Translations under genes and position numbers: made by a program
Notes under the pieces: model-generated
Told to the model about the DNA's origin: nothing
Database searches by the model: none
Seen by the model: only the letters and a program-made list of their open reading frames with translations
In this document: in pieces, positions 1 through 11,646 of the stretch
Layout of the letters: every line of letters starts with the position of its first letter
Numbering within the stretch: position 1 is the first letter of the stretch
Assembly (NCBI GenBank): GCA_964456745.1
Contig: CAYWBW010000008.1
Coordinates: forward strand, 1 to 64,000
Direction of reading: 5' to 3'
DNA length: 64,000 bases
From: CAYWBW01 sp964456745
GTDB lineage: Bacteria; Patescibacteriota; Gracilibacteria; GCA-2401425; JAJOLG01

Positions 1-40
1 TGATAAACGTAATTAAAAAAAAGACAGGTGTTGCACTTGA

Positions 41-934
41 CTATTTAATATAGGATGATCATGCACTAGATCAAAATATAATATCAGGAAAATCCTGATT
101 GTCATTCAATTCACATTCTCACTGTTTATATTTACCTATATTATCAAGCTTAAAAAGCGTACTAAGATATATCGGTCAAAATGATCATCATGCTGCAAAT
201 CAAATGGTTTTAATATTATCTAAATTTCATTTTTGAGCTTGAACCTTTTGCGATATAAAAATCATATTTCTAAGATTATGAAGATTCCAATATTCACTCC
301 CTTTTAAAACATCAGGCTTCTGCTTTTCATGATCTAATCAAGCCTGTCAAAGCTCTGAACGCTTATTTTGAATATAATCAAGTCATTTCAATATATATTC
401 TTTTGGAAATAATTTATTTGCATCTAAAATCTCATCAATAATATCATAAACCATTAACAATCAACCATTAAAATGCATGCTATATAATAAACGGCTTACC
501 TCATATTGATCAAGCAATGATTGTTCATATTTTTTACAAACTACAACCTTGTCTCTTATATAATCTGGCAATATTCATTCATATTTTTTATTATTTGATA
601 ATTCTTCAGGTTTAAATGCATCTCTTAAATTCTGAACAACTGGAATTGAATTATAATAACCAAAAATGCCATGAAAAGAATCTATAAATCTATCTATTCA
701 ACGCTCAAGACCTTCTCAAAGCAACAACTTAACCTTGTCAGATTCTTGTTTAGTAAACTTGTTCTGACTAATGAAGAATTAATATAAAGCTTTTTTCAAG
801 GTACTAATAATACTTTTTCTTCTCTCTACTTCTCTTGGGCGATGAGATAATCAATCAAGATATCTTTCTCAAGCCTTATCTAAAAGGCTATCTGCCACAA
901 TATAATCTTGCAAGTTATTTGATCTTTCTATCAT
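41..934 (-). pseudogene. Patatin-like hydrolase remnant interrupted by in-frame stops
   Basis: Reading from ATG at 934 gives 51 codons (begins MIERSNNL), then TAA at 779-781. The same frame stays open for about 245 more codons to TAG at 41-43. The last part carries a patatin-like pattern: a glycine-rich stretch (FAAGGSFGPIYLSTL) followed by DIIFGSSAGS, resembling the oxyanion loop and the GxSxG nucleophile elbow of patatin-type lipid acyl hydrolases. The TAG comes four codons after the GxSxG elbow, so the aspartate half of the dyad is missing. Its ATG overlaps the stop of the upstream gene (TAATG), suggesting an operon. It could be a decayed gene, two short genes, or sequencing error. The patatin match is by eye. 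Confidence 0.45.
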
Positions 935-1230
935 TATTTCGTTATTATATCATCTAAGCGCTTAAGGGCGTCATCTGCCTGAACAGAAGACTGAATTTCG
1001 TTAATAGTATTAGCAATTTTTCGTATTTTCTTATCACTAAATAATTTAATTGAATCGTTAATTTGCCTATCAATTCTTAAAAAAACATTTAGCTTTTTAA
1101 GTAAGTCATATTTTCATATTTCATCAAGATTACGATAAAGCCTAGATATAGCACATGCAGTATCTTTTCACAAGATTTGCTTACACTTTTTTATTGTCAA
1201 TAAATAATTTTGAAATAAAATAACTGCCAT
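934..1230 (-). CDS. Small helical hypothetical protein
   Basis: A 98-residue protein (begins MAVILFQNYLL) with three in-frame TGA/Gly-poor helical stretches rich in Leu, Ile, Lys and Asp, and two cysteines near the N-terminus (KKCKQILGKDTAC). Its stop overlaps the ATG of the next minus-strand reading frame, so the two were probably co-transcribed and translationally coupled. An in-frame ATG five codons upstream (1245) directly after a stop is an alternative start. I do not recognise the family. A four-helix-bundle accessory protein is possible, but no reverse transcriptase lies beside it. Confidence 0.6.
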
Positions 1231-1335
1231 AATTTTTATTATCATTTAATTATAGCATGAATTAGCTTACAATACAAGATTTAGTATATTTTATTTACTT
1301 GTCTCAATTCTTATGTCAATATACCACATATAAAT

Positions 1336-2601
1336 ATGATAAATACACTATACCCCCAAATCACTGCTAGCAAACCTGATAAGCAAAAACTTGATAGATC
1401 ATTATCAATTCTAGAATACTCTGTCAAAAGTTGAAATATCAGAGAAGTTGTATCACACTGAATACAAGCTCTTGCAATTGATCCTAGTAATCAATTAGTT
1501 TTTGAAATACATGAAAAAATGCTTGATACAATGTCAAATAATAATACACAAACCGTATTTGGATTTGATGCTTGTAATAGAAGTAAGCCATATGTAACAA
1601 GTCAAAACACATTTTGATTTGTTACATTTAATCTTGCTGATGAATCATCTGATTCGGAAATAAAGAAAAAACAATTAGCTATTGGTTTGTGATGATACAA
1701 TGAAGCGAGAATGGTAGAAAATAATTTATGAAAATACTTTGCTCATCAAACATGACTAGGTTTGCTTGCATGTGGAAATATTGCAAATTATGTAAATAAG
1801 TGAGTACAAAATTCATTTACATTATTTTGAATGTCATATAATGAAGTTACAAATAAGCTAAATGGTTATCAAAATGCTATCTGAATGTTCAAATGAAATA
1901 ACATGGCAAACACTTCTCCTTGAAAGTTTTCTCATCAAAAAGCACTATGATTATATGCAAGAAATGAACTCGAATGATGAGATCATACAAATAAAATGTC
2001 TCAAATAAGCATAACAGCTCTTTGATGAAATACATCTTCAGTAATCACATGAACACAATTCTTACTATCTCTAATTACTGGGATTAATTATACTAAGGTT
2101 AATTATTGATTACAAATTACATTATGACTAAAAGGCGTTTGATTAGTATGATCAAATTATTGAACGATGGTATGACCTGCTGCCATAACACTTGAAGAAA
2201 ATAATTGAAAAATATATTGTTTTATAAAAATAGCTTCAAAAAAATTAAAAAAGAAAATATTTAAAATAATTCATATTAATAAATTCGATGACGACTGAAG
2301 CTTAATCCCTTTCAATAAAAGAAAAACCAAATTTTTTGTAAGAATAAAACACAATGCAGACGATGAAAACAATTGACTAGTAGGACAAAGAAAATTTTGA
2401 AATAACAAATGAAAAATATTTAGTCTATTAGGCTCAATGGTTTGAAAAAATCAATGACAAATATATAGTCTACTATTTAATTATATAAGAAGAGACTGTA
2501 AATGATCAAAGGCTTATTGATTGATAAATATAGTTAAAAGAGACATTAATTGAAAATTAAATCAATGAAAAAATAAAATTAAATTTTTCAAAACTCATTA
2601 A
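1336..2601 (+). CDS. Glycine-patterned hypothetical protein
   Basis: An open frame of 421 residues once TGA is read as glycine (more than 50 TGA codons). The N-terminal 60 residues resemble a helical hairpin (ending ALAIDPSNQLVFE, TPR-like). Residues about 100-300 are built from irregular segments of roughly 30-40 residues in which short hydrophobic strands end in Gly and are followed by polar Asn/Thr-rich turns (GLGLLACGN, FTLFGMSYN, ITALGGNTS, LITGINYTK). That spacing suggests beta-strand repeats. The C-terminal 130 residues are basic. There is no signal peptide. It is divergent from the upstream minus-strand pair. Family not recognised. Confidence 0.7.
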
Positions 2602-2607
2602 TAATTT

Positions 2608-4053
2608 CTAGTTATGTAAACTATTTCAATGACTATCCATTGAGCAAATAACCAAGAAATCTTCAAGCTCAATCTCCCACAATGCTTCTGGTATTCAAAA
2701 ATCTAAGTGATAAACATTTTTAACAGATTTTACTTTTTTTGCGTAATAAGAAGCAGCTCAACCAATTGCATGTAAGTATGCAGCTCAAGACTGCTTAAGT
2801 CATTTTAAAGTCTTTTTTCACATTCATCATTTACCAATAACCGCTTTAATTCAAGTTTTTTTAATAAAATCTGCCTGATATGGCTCCTCTCTTATACTTG
2901 TAGTTGGTCAACATGCAGTAAAAACCCATTCTCATTTTTCTCATTTTATTGCAACTGGTCAACAATGATAAATCGCAGACCCTTTAATATCAGTATCTAA
3001 ATCATTTGAATCTGCATATTTATGAATTGAGTCTCTTCAAGTAAATATGTTTCAAGAAATTGAAACTACATCTCAAGCTTTTAACTCCCTTATTTGCTCA
3101 TCATTAGTGATTGGAAATTTTATTTTTTTTATAAATCATTTTGTAGAAGTATCTTCTTGTAAATCAAAAGTATTATAATCATTTTCAATTTCAGATCACT
3201 TCTTTAAATCAATTAAAACTCTTCATCTTCTTGACGCCCAACACATATAACTCACTGTTACAAAAAATGAAGCAGGTAATCTATGACTTGAGCTAATAGC
3301 ACAATTAAGCAATGTAACATTTCATCAAAGTCACATAGGTCAGATGTCTAATTCATTAGCTTTATAAACTATTTCTTTTTCAAGCTTAGAAAGAATACTA
3401 TTATCATTTTTTTCTCAAATCTTTTTGAACAAATTTCTTTTTGCCAAATGATATCAAGTCTCCCTATCTCATCCAATGTGAACTCATAATATTCATGGAG
3501 CACATCATTTTCATTGGGCATCAACCACCACTTGCATTATTGCATTTTTAATTCAATTCAAATCTCGTCAAGATTTTCAATAAGATTGTAAATCTGCTGG
3601 CAATGATATTTGATTAGAAACATTTTCACTTCATCATCATTTTAATAATAAATTAATTTCCAATAAATCTTCATCCCCTGCTTCAAATGATATTTTAGGA
3701 AAATTAACTCAAATATTATTTCAAGAATTTTCTCATGTTATACTATCTACAGCATTTGACCTTAAAGTTCACTCAAATGTAGCTTTTTTTAAAGCACTTT
3801 GAATTATTTCAATAAGTCAGTCTTTATCATAAGATTTTGAACATTTAACAAGAAAATGAGGAAATCAAGTATCTTGGCATATAGGACTACTCTGCTTTTT
3901 AGCAAGTTTAATATTTTCTAAAATAACATTCATGGAAATATGCCCCCTGGAGTTTATGTGCTGCTTGTTTTTTGCAATAATCAAAGCATCTAAAACATCT
4001 TTTGGTATATTAGTAGAAACCTGTCTTATTAGATTTAATATAATTTTTTCCAT
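2608..4053 (-). CDS. fumA: Class I fumarate hydratase (fused alpha/beta)
   Basis: A 481-residue protein with the layout of iron-sulfur class I fumarases: an N-terminal alpha half with the SPICQDTG cluster-cysteine segment near residue 55-62, the GCAPGILGVHIGG and GLGGNVTLL segments, then a beta half with CGPTTSIREEPY and GIKAVIGKGGM. Many of these glycines are TGA codons. It interconverts fumarate and malate using an oxygen-sensitive [4Fe-4S] cluster, which suits an anaerobe. No other TCA-cycle gene is in the window, so it probably serves fumarate/malate handling rather than a full cycle. It sits 39 bp downstream of upp on the same strand. Confidence 0.93.
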
Positions 4054-4092
4054 ATTTTAAATAACTATATTTTATATTTTCTAATAAAGTAT

Positions 4093-4695
4093 TTACAAGG
4101 TTCCAAAATATCTATCTCAAAAATCTCACAAGCCAGGAATAATAAATTTGTCTTTATTTAATTTTTCATCCTTTGATCCTATGATCAATTTTATTTTAGG
4201 AAATTTTTCATTCAATTGCTTTATTCAATCTGGAGCTGCCACTAAACAAATAAACATTATCTGATGCTCTTTAACTCAAGATTTTATTAATCATTCTATT
4301 GTCAACACTGCGCTTCATCATGTTGCAAGCATTGGATCTAATATTAAAACTTCATCACTACTATCTATATTAGGTAAATTCTTATAATATTCTTTAGCAA
4401 TAGCAGTTTTCTCATCTCTTTTCATTATGAAAAATCCCACTTTAGCATTTTCAAAGTAATGTAAAAATGTAGGTAAAAAAGCAAGTCAAGATCTTAAAAT
4501 TGGAATAAGAACAATATTATTTTTAATTGAAAATCAGTCTGTTTCTACCAATGGTGTATTAATTTTTCATCTCTTTTCTTTAATATGTTTAAAACTTTCT
4601 TGTGCAAGAATATGCGTCATTTTTTCAGAAGCTCTTCTAAAATCAGACATATCTGTCTTTTCGTTTCTAATAATTGTTAATAGTGAATTTTTCAT
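4093..4695 (-). CDS. upp: Uracil phosphoribosyltransferase
   Basis: 200 residues, the usual length for UPRTase. The PRPP-binding loop is visible as VLILDPMLATGGSA, the flexible segment as ILRSGLAFLPTF, and the C-terminal uracil-binding segment as IIPGLGDFGDRYFGT. It converts uracil plus PRPP to UMP (pyrimidine salvage), consistent with a nucleotide-auxotrophic CPR lifestyle. The ATG at 4695 gives the canonical N-terminus. It is transcribed towards, and probably together with, fumA (39 bp gap). Confidence 0.93.
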
Positions 4696-4855
4696 AAAAT
4701 TATTTAATTAAATGATAATATTATAATTTTAATTTTATCTCAAACAAATGTAAAGTTTCTATCTAAATGGCTAATTCTAATTTTACAATGTTAAAGATTT
4801 GCCAATATCATTTCTACAAGCTAAAATCTAAAAGATTATTCATAATAAAAAATCA

Positions 4856-6776
4856 ATGCAAAAACAATGTAAACAATGCCTAGTCAAATTTGAAATTACT
4901 CAAAAAGATTTAGATTTCTATAATAAAATAAGTCCAGTTTTTGACTGAAAAAAATATTCAATACCTAGTCCTACATTATGCTATAATTGTAGACAACAAA
5001 GAAAATTAACATGGCGAAATGAAAGAAAATTATACAAAAGAAAATGCGACTCCACTTGAGAAGAAATTATATCAATTTACTCTCCAAATACAAAATATAT
5101 AATATATAAAAATAATGAATATTTTTCAGATAAATGGAATGCTTTTGATTATTGAGTAAACTTTGATTTTAATAAATCTTTTTTTGAGCAATTTGATAGT
5201 CTTCACAGTAAAATACCTAAACCGGCTAGATATGTTTTTAATAGTGAAAATTGTGAATATACAAACTTTAACTCATATAATAAAAATTGTTATTTAATCG
5301 TTGCAGCGAGTGAAAATGAAGATTGTTATTACTCAAGCTTTATATATAGAAATAATAATATTGTTGATTGTAATTTTGTATTTGATACTGAAATCGCATA
5401 TGAATGCATTGATTGTTATAATTCATACAAACTTTTTTATAGTCAATCTTGTGATAATTGTAGTGATTCATATTTTCTTCATAATTGCCAATGATGTAAA
5501 AATTGTTATTGATGTGTAAATTTGTCTAATAAGCAATATTATATTTACAATAAACAATATGATAAAAATACTTATTTAAAAAAAATTGATAATATATTTA
5601 ATCAAAAAGATTATTATAAATTAACTCAAGAAAAATTAAAACATTTAAAAAATAGCTTGCCAACCAAGTATTATACCTGATTTAACAATGACAATGTTAA
5701 TTGAGACTATATTTCATATTCAAAAGATTCAGAAAATTGTTTTGATTGTACTAAATTAGAAAATTGTAAAAATTGTACCTGGATGCATCAAAGTAAAGAC
5801 TGTCATGATTGTTATGCATGGTGACTTTGATGAGAATTGTGATATGAAAATCACCTTTGCTGAAACAAATTTTTCAATATCGCATTTTGTGAATCTTGCG
5901 AAGAATGAAATTCATTTTTGTTCTATTGCAGAAATTGTAAATCCTCATCAAATTTATTTGCTTGTGTTTGATTAACACAAAAAAAATATTGTATTTTAAA
6001 CAAACAATATAGCAAAGAAGAATATGAAATATTAGTTCCAAAAATTATAGAACACATGAAGCTTACTTGAGAGTGGTGAGAGTTCTTTCCAACAGAAATA
6101 TCTCCATTTGCTTATAATGAATCAGTAGCTCAAGAGTATTTTCCATTAACAAAGCAAGAAGTGGAAAATTCATATTCCAAATGATTATTTGATAATAATA
6201 CCAACGCATGAACGCGATTAATCGCGCCCATGCGCCAAGACCACAATCAATCAATATCAAAAGGCTGGAGCTGGAAAAACGAAGAGGATAAAATTCCAGA
6301 TGTAACAAAAACAATCCCTGCAGAAAAACTCCCTGATAATATTGCGAACATCCCTGATGATATACTTAATTGGGCTATAAAATGTGAAATATCTAAAAAA
6401 CCGTTTAAACTCACATCTAAAGAAATTAAATTTTATAGAGAGTATAATATTCCAGTTCCTCACTTACATCCAGACAAAAGGCATAAAGCTAGAATGAAAC
6501 TTAGAAATCCTAGAAAGCTTCATGATAGGAANNNNNNNNNNNNNNNNNNNNNNNNNNNNNNNNNNNNNNNNNNNNNNNNNNNNNNNNNNNNNNNNNNNNN
6601 NNNNNNNNNNNNNNNNNNNNNNNNNNNNNNNATGTGAGAAATGTGAGAAATGTGAGAAATGTGAGAAATGTGAGAAATGTGAGAAATGTGAGAAAGATAT
6701 TAATACTACATACGCACCTAATAGAGAAGAGATAGTTTATTGTGAGGAATGTTATTTAAAAACATTATATAATTAA
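4856..6776 (+). CDS. Cysteine-rich zinc-ribbon protein of CPR type, interrupted by an assembly gap
   Basis: About 640 residues plus a gap of unknown length. It starts with a zinc-knuckle pair (CKQC ... CYNC) followed by a WRNERKLYKRKCD segment. The middle contains dozens of Cys, often as ENCxxC or NC pairs. Later there are conserved-looking segments (GEWGEFFP, REYNIPVPHLHPDKRH), and the end reads TTYAPNREEIVYCEECY. I recall long Cys-rich proteins of this shape as frequent in CPR genomes, with no assigned function. The frame changes across the 100 N (6532-6631), which is only a placeholder gap. Just after it, a 9-base repeat encodes Cys-Glu-Lys seven times. Probably metal-binding, role unknown. 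Confidence 0.75.
6532..6631. other. Scaffold gap (100 N)
   Basis: Exactly 100 N, the conventional placeholder for a gap of unknown size. It lies immediately beside a tandem repeat inside the cysteine-rich gene, so the assembler probably failed at the repeat. The true repeat length and reading frame cannot be read here. Confidence 0.98.
6633..6695 (+). repeat. Tandem 9-bp repeat encoding Cys-Glu-Lys
   Basis: The unit TGTGAGAAA (phase arbitrary) is repeated about seven times perfectly, and in the gene frame it encodes CEK units, so CxxC pairs recur every three residues. It abuts the assembly gap, so the real array is at least this long. Perfect identity of the units suggests recent slippage-driven expansion. 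Confidence 0.95.
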
Positions 6777-6844
6777 ATATCCTTTGCAAAGAAGTATTGA
6801 ATTTTGTATAGTATCTTTGCTTTTACTATAATAACTATTAAATT

Positions 6845-7984
6845 ATGAACAAATTTCTAAAATCATTAATTGCATTATCCCTGATAATTACAATTTCTTG
6901 ATGTAACAACCAAGAGCAAGTTAACAGCTCGGATGATATAATTAATAAAGAAGAAACTATAAAAATTTGATTTGTCTGACCACTCACATGAGATGCAGCT
7001 TCTTATTGAACTCAAGACAAAGAAGTAATTGAATTTTTTCTTGAGAAAAATCCAAAATTCGGATGAAAAAAAGTAGAAATTATTTATGAAGACTGACAAT
7101 GTAATGGACAAATGGCTACTAGCGCAGCTCAAAAGTTAATTAGCTCTAATAAAGTACAAATTATATTGTGATGAATATGTAGTTGAGAAACACTTGCAAT
7201 AGCACCTTTGGCAAATAAAAATAAAGTTCTTTTATTTTCAAGTATGTCTACAAGTCCAGAAATTACTAATGCATGAGATTATGTATTTAGAAACGCACCC
7301 AGTGATGAAAGATCATCTGATATAATGACGGATATTCTTTCAAAAAAGTATAAAAAAATTGCAATTATTTCACAAAATAATGATTTTGCACAATGATATA
7401 GGGCAAAGTTAAAAGAAAAACTACCAAAAGCATGAATTGAAATAGTTGTAGATGAAGTGTTTAATACATGAAATACTGATTTCAAAACAACAATTAATAA
7501 TGTTAAAGAGTCAGAAGCTCAAGCATTAATAAATTTAGCTTGAGAACCAGCTCCATCATGATTTATTAATAAGCAATCTTTTGAGTTAGGTTTAAACCTT
7601 CCTATCTATTGAACAGATGCACAAAATTGAACAGAATTTTTTGACATTGCTAAGAACTCAGCTGAATGAACAATTATTGTAATGACATCAGCAAATAAAA
7701 AAATTGATTGAGTTAAAGAATTTTTTCAAGAATTTAAAGAGAAAAAATGACATGATCCAGTGGCAGATGCTTATGCATTATTAACTATTGACAGATTAAA
7801 CATTCTCGATAAGGCAATTAGAGAAGTTTGAAATAACTGAGAAAAACTTAAAGATTGGCTTTATGATATGCCTGCTTATAATTGATTATGATGAGTAACA
7901 AAATTTGATAAAAATTGAGATTCATCAATAGTACCAAATGTATTAATAGCAAAAGATTGAAAATATATACTGAAAGCTGAATAA
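6845..7984 (+). CDS. livK: Branched-chain amino-acid ABC transporter, substrate-binding lipoprotein
   Basis: 379 residues beginning with a lipoprotein signal: a hydrophobic stretch and a lipobox ending ISGC with Cys20 as the acylated residue. The mature part follows the periplasmic-binding type 1 fold of LivK/LivJ (IGFVGPLTGDAASYG near residue 40, then repeated alpha/beta segments and a terminal GLWGVTKFD...). As a lipoprotein it would be tethered on the outer face of the membrane. It is the first gene of a five-gene operon, with only 3 bases separating it from the permease gene. Confidence 0.92.
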
Positions 7985-7987
7985 AAA

Positions 7988-8851
7988 ATGCTACAAGTAA
8001 TATTAAACTGAATTATAGCAGGTTGAATATATGCATTAATTTCAATAGGTTTTAACCTAATTTACTCATCTGTAAGATTTTATCATCTTGCATATTGAGC
8101 ATTAGCATTATTATGATCTTATAGCTCCTATCTATTAATAAACAGTTTTCAAATAAATTTCTTTGTAGCTATGATTTTATCAAGTTTCTTTATTTGATTC
8201 ACTTGAATAGCAATGTGGAAAATATGCTATAAACCTTTAAAGAAAAAATGAGCTTCTGACACATCAATGCTAGTTGCTTCTTTTTGATTATTGATAATTT
8301 TGCAAAACATGCTTGCTTTAATTTTTTGAAATACTACAAAATCAGTTTCAATAACTGATAACATAAAGGAGGCTTATCAGATTTTTTGATTATCTATTAC
8401 ATTTAATCAATTAATTATTTTTACAACTACAATTGTTTTAATTATAATATTTGAGTTTATTTTGAATAAAACACCTGTATGAGTAGCAATAAGAGCAGTA
8501 GGTCAAAATAAAGATTTAGCAAAAATTATCTGAATCAATTCAGATAAAGTTATATTATATACATTTTATATTTGAACTTTTTTATCAGTAATATGAGCAA
8601 GTTTGATTTCTTTGGAAAAATGAATTAAACCTATGGACTCTCTATATATAATACTAAAAATCATAGTAGCTTGTATTATATGATGAATTTGAAATATTAG
8701 ATGAGCACTAGCTTGATGATTAATTTTATGAATTGTAGAAAACATTTGAGTATATTTTCTATGATGAAGCTGGAAAGACGTAGTAGCATTTAGCTTACTT
8801 ACTGTCTTTTTATTATTTAAACCACTTTGATTATTCTGAAAATCAAAATAA
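7988..8851 (+). CDS. livH: Branched-chain amino-acid ABC transporter permease LivH
   Basis: 287 residues with about eight hydrophobic segments, many Gly encoded by TGA. The N-terminus (NGIIAGGIYALISIGFNLIY) and the AIRAVGQNKDLAKIIGI cytoplasmic segment are LivH signatures (the latter is the ATPase-coupling EAA-like loop). It forms the membrane channel with LivM. It starts 3 bases after livK and is followed 6 bases later by livM. Confidence 0.93.
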
Positions 8852-8857
8852 ACAGTT

Positions 8858-9724
8858 ATGGATTATATTTTACATATCGGCATATTAATAAGCATATATT
8901 CAATACTTTCAGTAAGTTTGAATTACCTTGCATGATGTACAGGAATACTATCATTATCCCATGCTTCATTTTTTTGAGTATGAGCATATAGTGTTTCATT
9001 AATCATGATAAAATATGATCTAAATTTTTTCATAGCTCTACTGATTTGAATCATTATTACATGAACAATTGCTTTTTTAGCATCAATACCAATTTTAAAA
9101 CTTAAAGATGATTGATTGATCTTAGTTTCATTATGATTTTGAATTATTGCATTTAATATTTTTTTAAATTGGACCTCTCTTACTAATTGACCATTATGAA
9201 TAAAAGCCATACCTAGTCCTGAAATATTCTGAATTGATTTTTACCATAAGCCACTATTTTTGATATTATGTTTATTATTTTTAGCTATTACTTATATTTT
9301 TCTAAACAAAATAGTATCTTCTCCTTATTGAACAGTAATCAAATGAATTAGAGAAAATATATTAGTGGTGCAAAGCAGTTGATATAATACTACAAATTAT
9401 AAATATTCTGTATTTGTAATTTCTGCAATATTTGCATGAATAGCATGATGATTATATGCAGTGTATATAAGTTATATTGATCCATGATCATTTGACTTAC
9501 TTAAATCTATAATGATATTGGTAATGGTAATATTGTGATGAATGTGAAACTTAAAATGATCTATATTGTGAGCATTTATTGTAATTGTATTTCCTGAAAT
9601 ATTAAGATTTGTCTGATTACCTAATTCAATAATGGCTGAAATGCAACAGATATTATACTGATTACTATTATTTCTATTAATGTATTTAAGACCTCAATGA
9701 TTAATTTGAGAATATAAAATATAA
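8858..9724 (+). CDS. livM: Branched-chain amino-acid ABC transporter permease LivM
   Basis: 288 residues, polytopic. Typical LivM features are LAGCTGILSLSHASFFGVGAY near the N-terminus, GTVIKGIRENILVVQSSG (coupling loop), FAGIAGGLYA and GGMGNLKGSILGA. It is shorter than Escherichia coli LivM, as is common in this family. It partners LivH in the transmembrane domain, lies 6 bases after livH, and ends 3 bases before livG. Confidence 0.92.
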
Positions 9725-9727
9725 TAT

Positions 9728-10483
9728 ATGAATATTTTAAAAGTTAAAAATTTAGGCAAATCGTTTAATTGAATCAAGGCTATTGATAATCTTAACTTAA
9801 TCATAAAAACTTGAGAAATAATTTGATTAATATGATCTAATTGAAGTTGAAAATCTACCTTTTTCAACCTTCTTACCAATATTCTAAACAAAGATTGTTG
9901 AACAATAATTTTTAATTGAATTGATATTACAAATAAAAAAACATTTGATATAGCCAACCTATGAGTAATACGAACTTTTCAAGACTCAATGGCATTAAAA
10001 CAAATTACAGTAAAAGAAAATCTTGATATTTGATTTAAATATTCAAAAAAACTTACTTTGAAAAATGTCTTTTTAAATTGAAAATATTTAAAAGAAGAAC
10101 AATTGAGTCATATGACCAAAATTAAAGAAATGCTAGAAGAAGTTTGAATTGAAGAAAAATTTAATTCCCTTGCTAAAGATTTAAGTTATTGACAATGAAA
10201 ATTGCTAGAAATTCTAAAAGTATTTGCTTCTGATAGCAAGTTAATATTATTAGATGAACCATTTTCAGGATTATTTCCAGAAATGATTAAATTAATCAAA
10301 TGACTCATTGAAAAATTATCAAAAAAATGAAAAACAATTATACTAGTTGAACATAATATGAATTTGATATCCGAAATATGCACCAGAGTAATTGTATTAG
10401 ATGCATGAAAAGCTATAGCCAAATGAAGCTTTAACGAAATAAAAAAACAAGAAATTGTTATTGAATCTTACCTTTGAAAATAA
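9728..10483 (+). CDS. livG: Branched-chain amino-acid ABC transporter ATPase LivG
   Basis: 251 residues with all ABC motifs: Walker A GSNGSGKST at residues 36-44, Q-loop TFQD, signature LSYGQGKLLEI, Walker B LILLDEPFSGL, and switch histidine in LVEHNM. Several glycines of Walker A and the signature motif are TGA codons, direct evidence for the recoding. The extended segment between Q-loop and signature is typical of LivG. It energises branched-chain amino-acid import with LivF, and is spaced 4 bases from both livM and livF. Confidence 0.94.
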
Positions 10484-10487
10484 ACAA

Positions 10488-11207
10488 ATGAAAAATATAT
10501 TAGAAATAAAAAATCTCAGGGCTAAATATTGAGAAAATACAATATTAAATTGATTAGATTTAGATATTATAACTTGAGAAATATTGATGTTAGTATGAGC
10601 AAATGGAGCTTGAAAATCTACTTTATTGAAAGCTATTTTTTGAATGATTGAGGATATGTCATGAGATATAAACCTTAATTGAAAACTATTAACTTCTAAA
10701 ACTTCAAAAATGGTTGAAAATTGAATATCATTTGTACCTCAAGATTTTAGAATATTTCCTGAAATGTCAGTGGAGGAAAATATTAAGATATGAGCATATA
10801 CAATACAAAACAAACAATTAATTGAAGAAGGATTTTATGAAATATTAAATTTATTTCCAAAAATTAAGAATAAATTAAACTTGCAAGCCTCTGTATTAAG
10901 TTGATGAGAAAGACAAATGCTAGCGCTATGAAGAAGCCTTATGATAAAACCTAAGCTTTTGCTTTTAGATGAACCATCTTTATGATTAGCTCCTAGCATT
11001 GTAATGGATATTTTTTATCTTATTGAAGAGATAAATAAAAACCTATGAACAACAATTGTAATTGTTGAACATAATTTAAAAACTCTTTTGAATGTTGCCA
11101 ACAGAGCCGCAATTCTAGTTAAGTGAAAAATAGCTAAAGAATGAAACCCGAAAGATTTATTAAATTCAAAATTACTTGAAGATGTCTTTTTTGGGAAATT
11201 TGCATAA
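10488..11207 (+). CDS. livF: Branched-chain amino-acid ABC transporter ATPase LivF
   Basis: 239 residues with Walker A GANGAGKST at about 37-45, LSGGERQMLALGRSLM signature, Walker B LLLLDEPSLGLAPSIV and the switch region VEHNL. The GLAP after Walker B and short length fit LivF. It is the last gene of the operon and forms the ATPase heterodimer with LivG. No terminator hairpin is obvious in the 50 bases after it. Confidence 0.94.
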
Positions 11208-11256
11208 ATTATCTTTAAAGCCTATTACTAATTAAAACTTACAATTTTTTGCTATA

Positions 11257-11397
11257 TTATATATGAAAAAATATACGATAAACTACTAATAAATATAATA
11301 CTTTATCAATGTTATGTGCTTTCCATCATGATATAAATTGATCAAGCCACTTTTCAAGCATTGTTCAATATTGTATTTTTAAGTTATTATTAGACAT
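11257..11397 (-). pseudogene. Short ORF, possible SnoaL-like fragment
   Basis: A 46-residue frame whose first 30 residues (MLEKWLDQFISGWKAHNIDKVL) resemble the first helix of SnoaL/DUF4440-type small alpha+beta proteins. The rest is hydrophobic and unrelated, so it may be a truncated copy. It lies in a cluster of gene scraps. Evidence is weak and rests on one helix. Confidence 0.25.
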
Positions 11398-11408
11398 TAC
11401 ATCAAAAT

Positions 11409-11646
11409 TTATTTAGCAATATTAAAGTCACTATAAACTAAGTTATCCAATAACTCAAAGAGATTTAGGTTATCTGTTTCTACAAAAATCAATTTGTTTT
11501 AATTTACCCCAATATTGCCTTGGAGCAGGACTTCATGATAGCACTTCAATAATATCAACTACTGAATAATACCAGTTATTATCATGCCATAATCTTCTTA
11601 TGTTTTTGTCTTTAAAGATTACTAATTTGTCGTTTTGTGTAGTCAT
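11409..11646 (-). pseudogene. Bro-N/DinD-like antirepressor N-terminal fragment
   Basis: ATG at 11646 opens a 58-codon frame to TAA at 11470 that matches the N-terminus of Bro-N domain proteins of the DinD/antirepressor type: VIFKDKNIRRLWHDNNWYYSVVDIIEVL, then the YWGKLKQ segment. The expected remainder is absent. A shifted frame continues (KLIFVETDNLNLFELLDN) to TAA at 11409. This is a remnant, not an intact gene. The matching C-terminal half of a DinD-like protein occurs 4 kb away (15442-16065), fused to other sequence. The 5' end overlaps the EamA fragment, marking a recombination joint. Confidence 0.55.

Noticed and set aside
934..2601. Possible diversity-generating retroelement (small helical protein like Avd, glycine-rich variable protein)
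   Set aside because: No reverse transcriptase with the catalytic motif, no template/variable repeat pair, and no C-type lectin fold could be seen in the window; the region left of position 1 is not available.
6063..6463. Minus-strand frames over the cysteine-rich gene
   Set aside because: They are antisense to a long, clearly coding frame and have no start context or homology.
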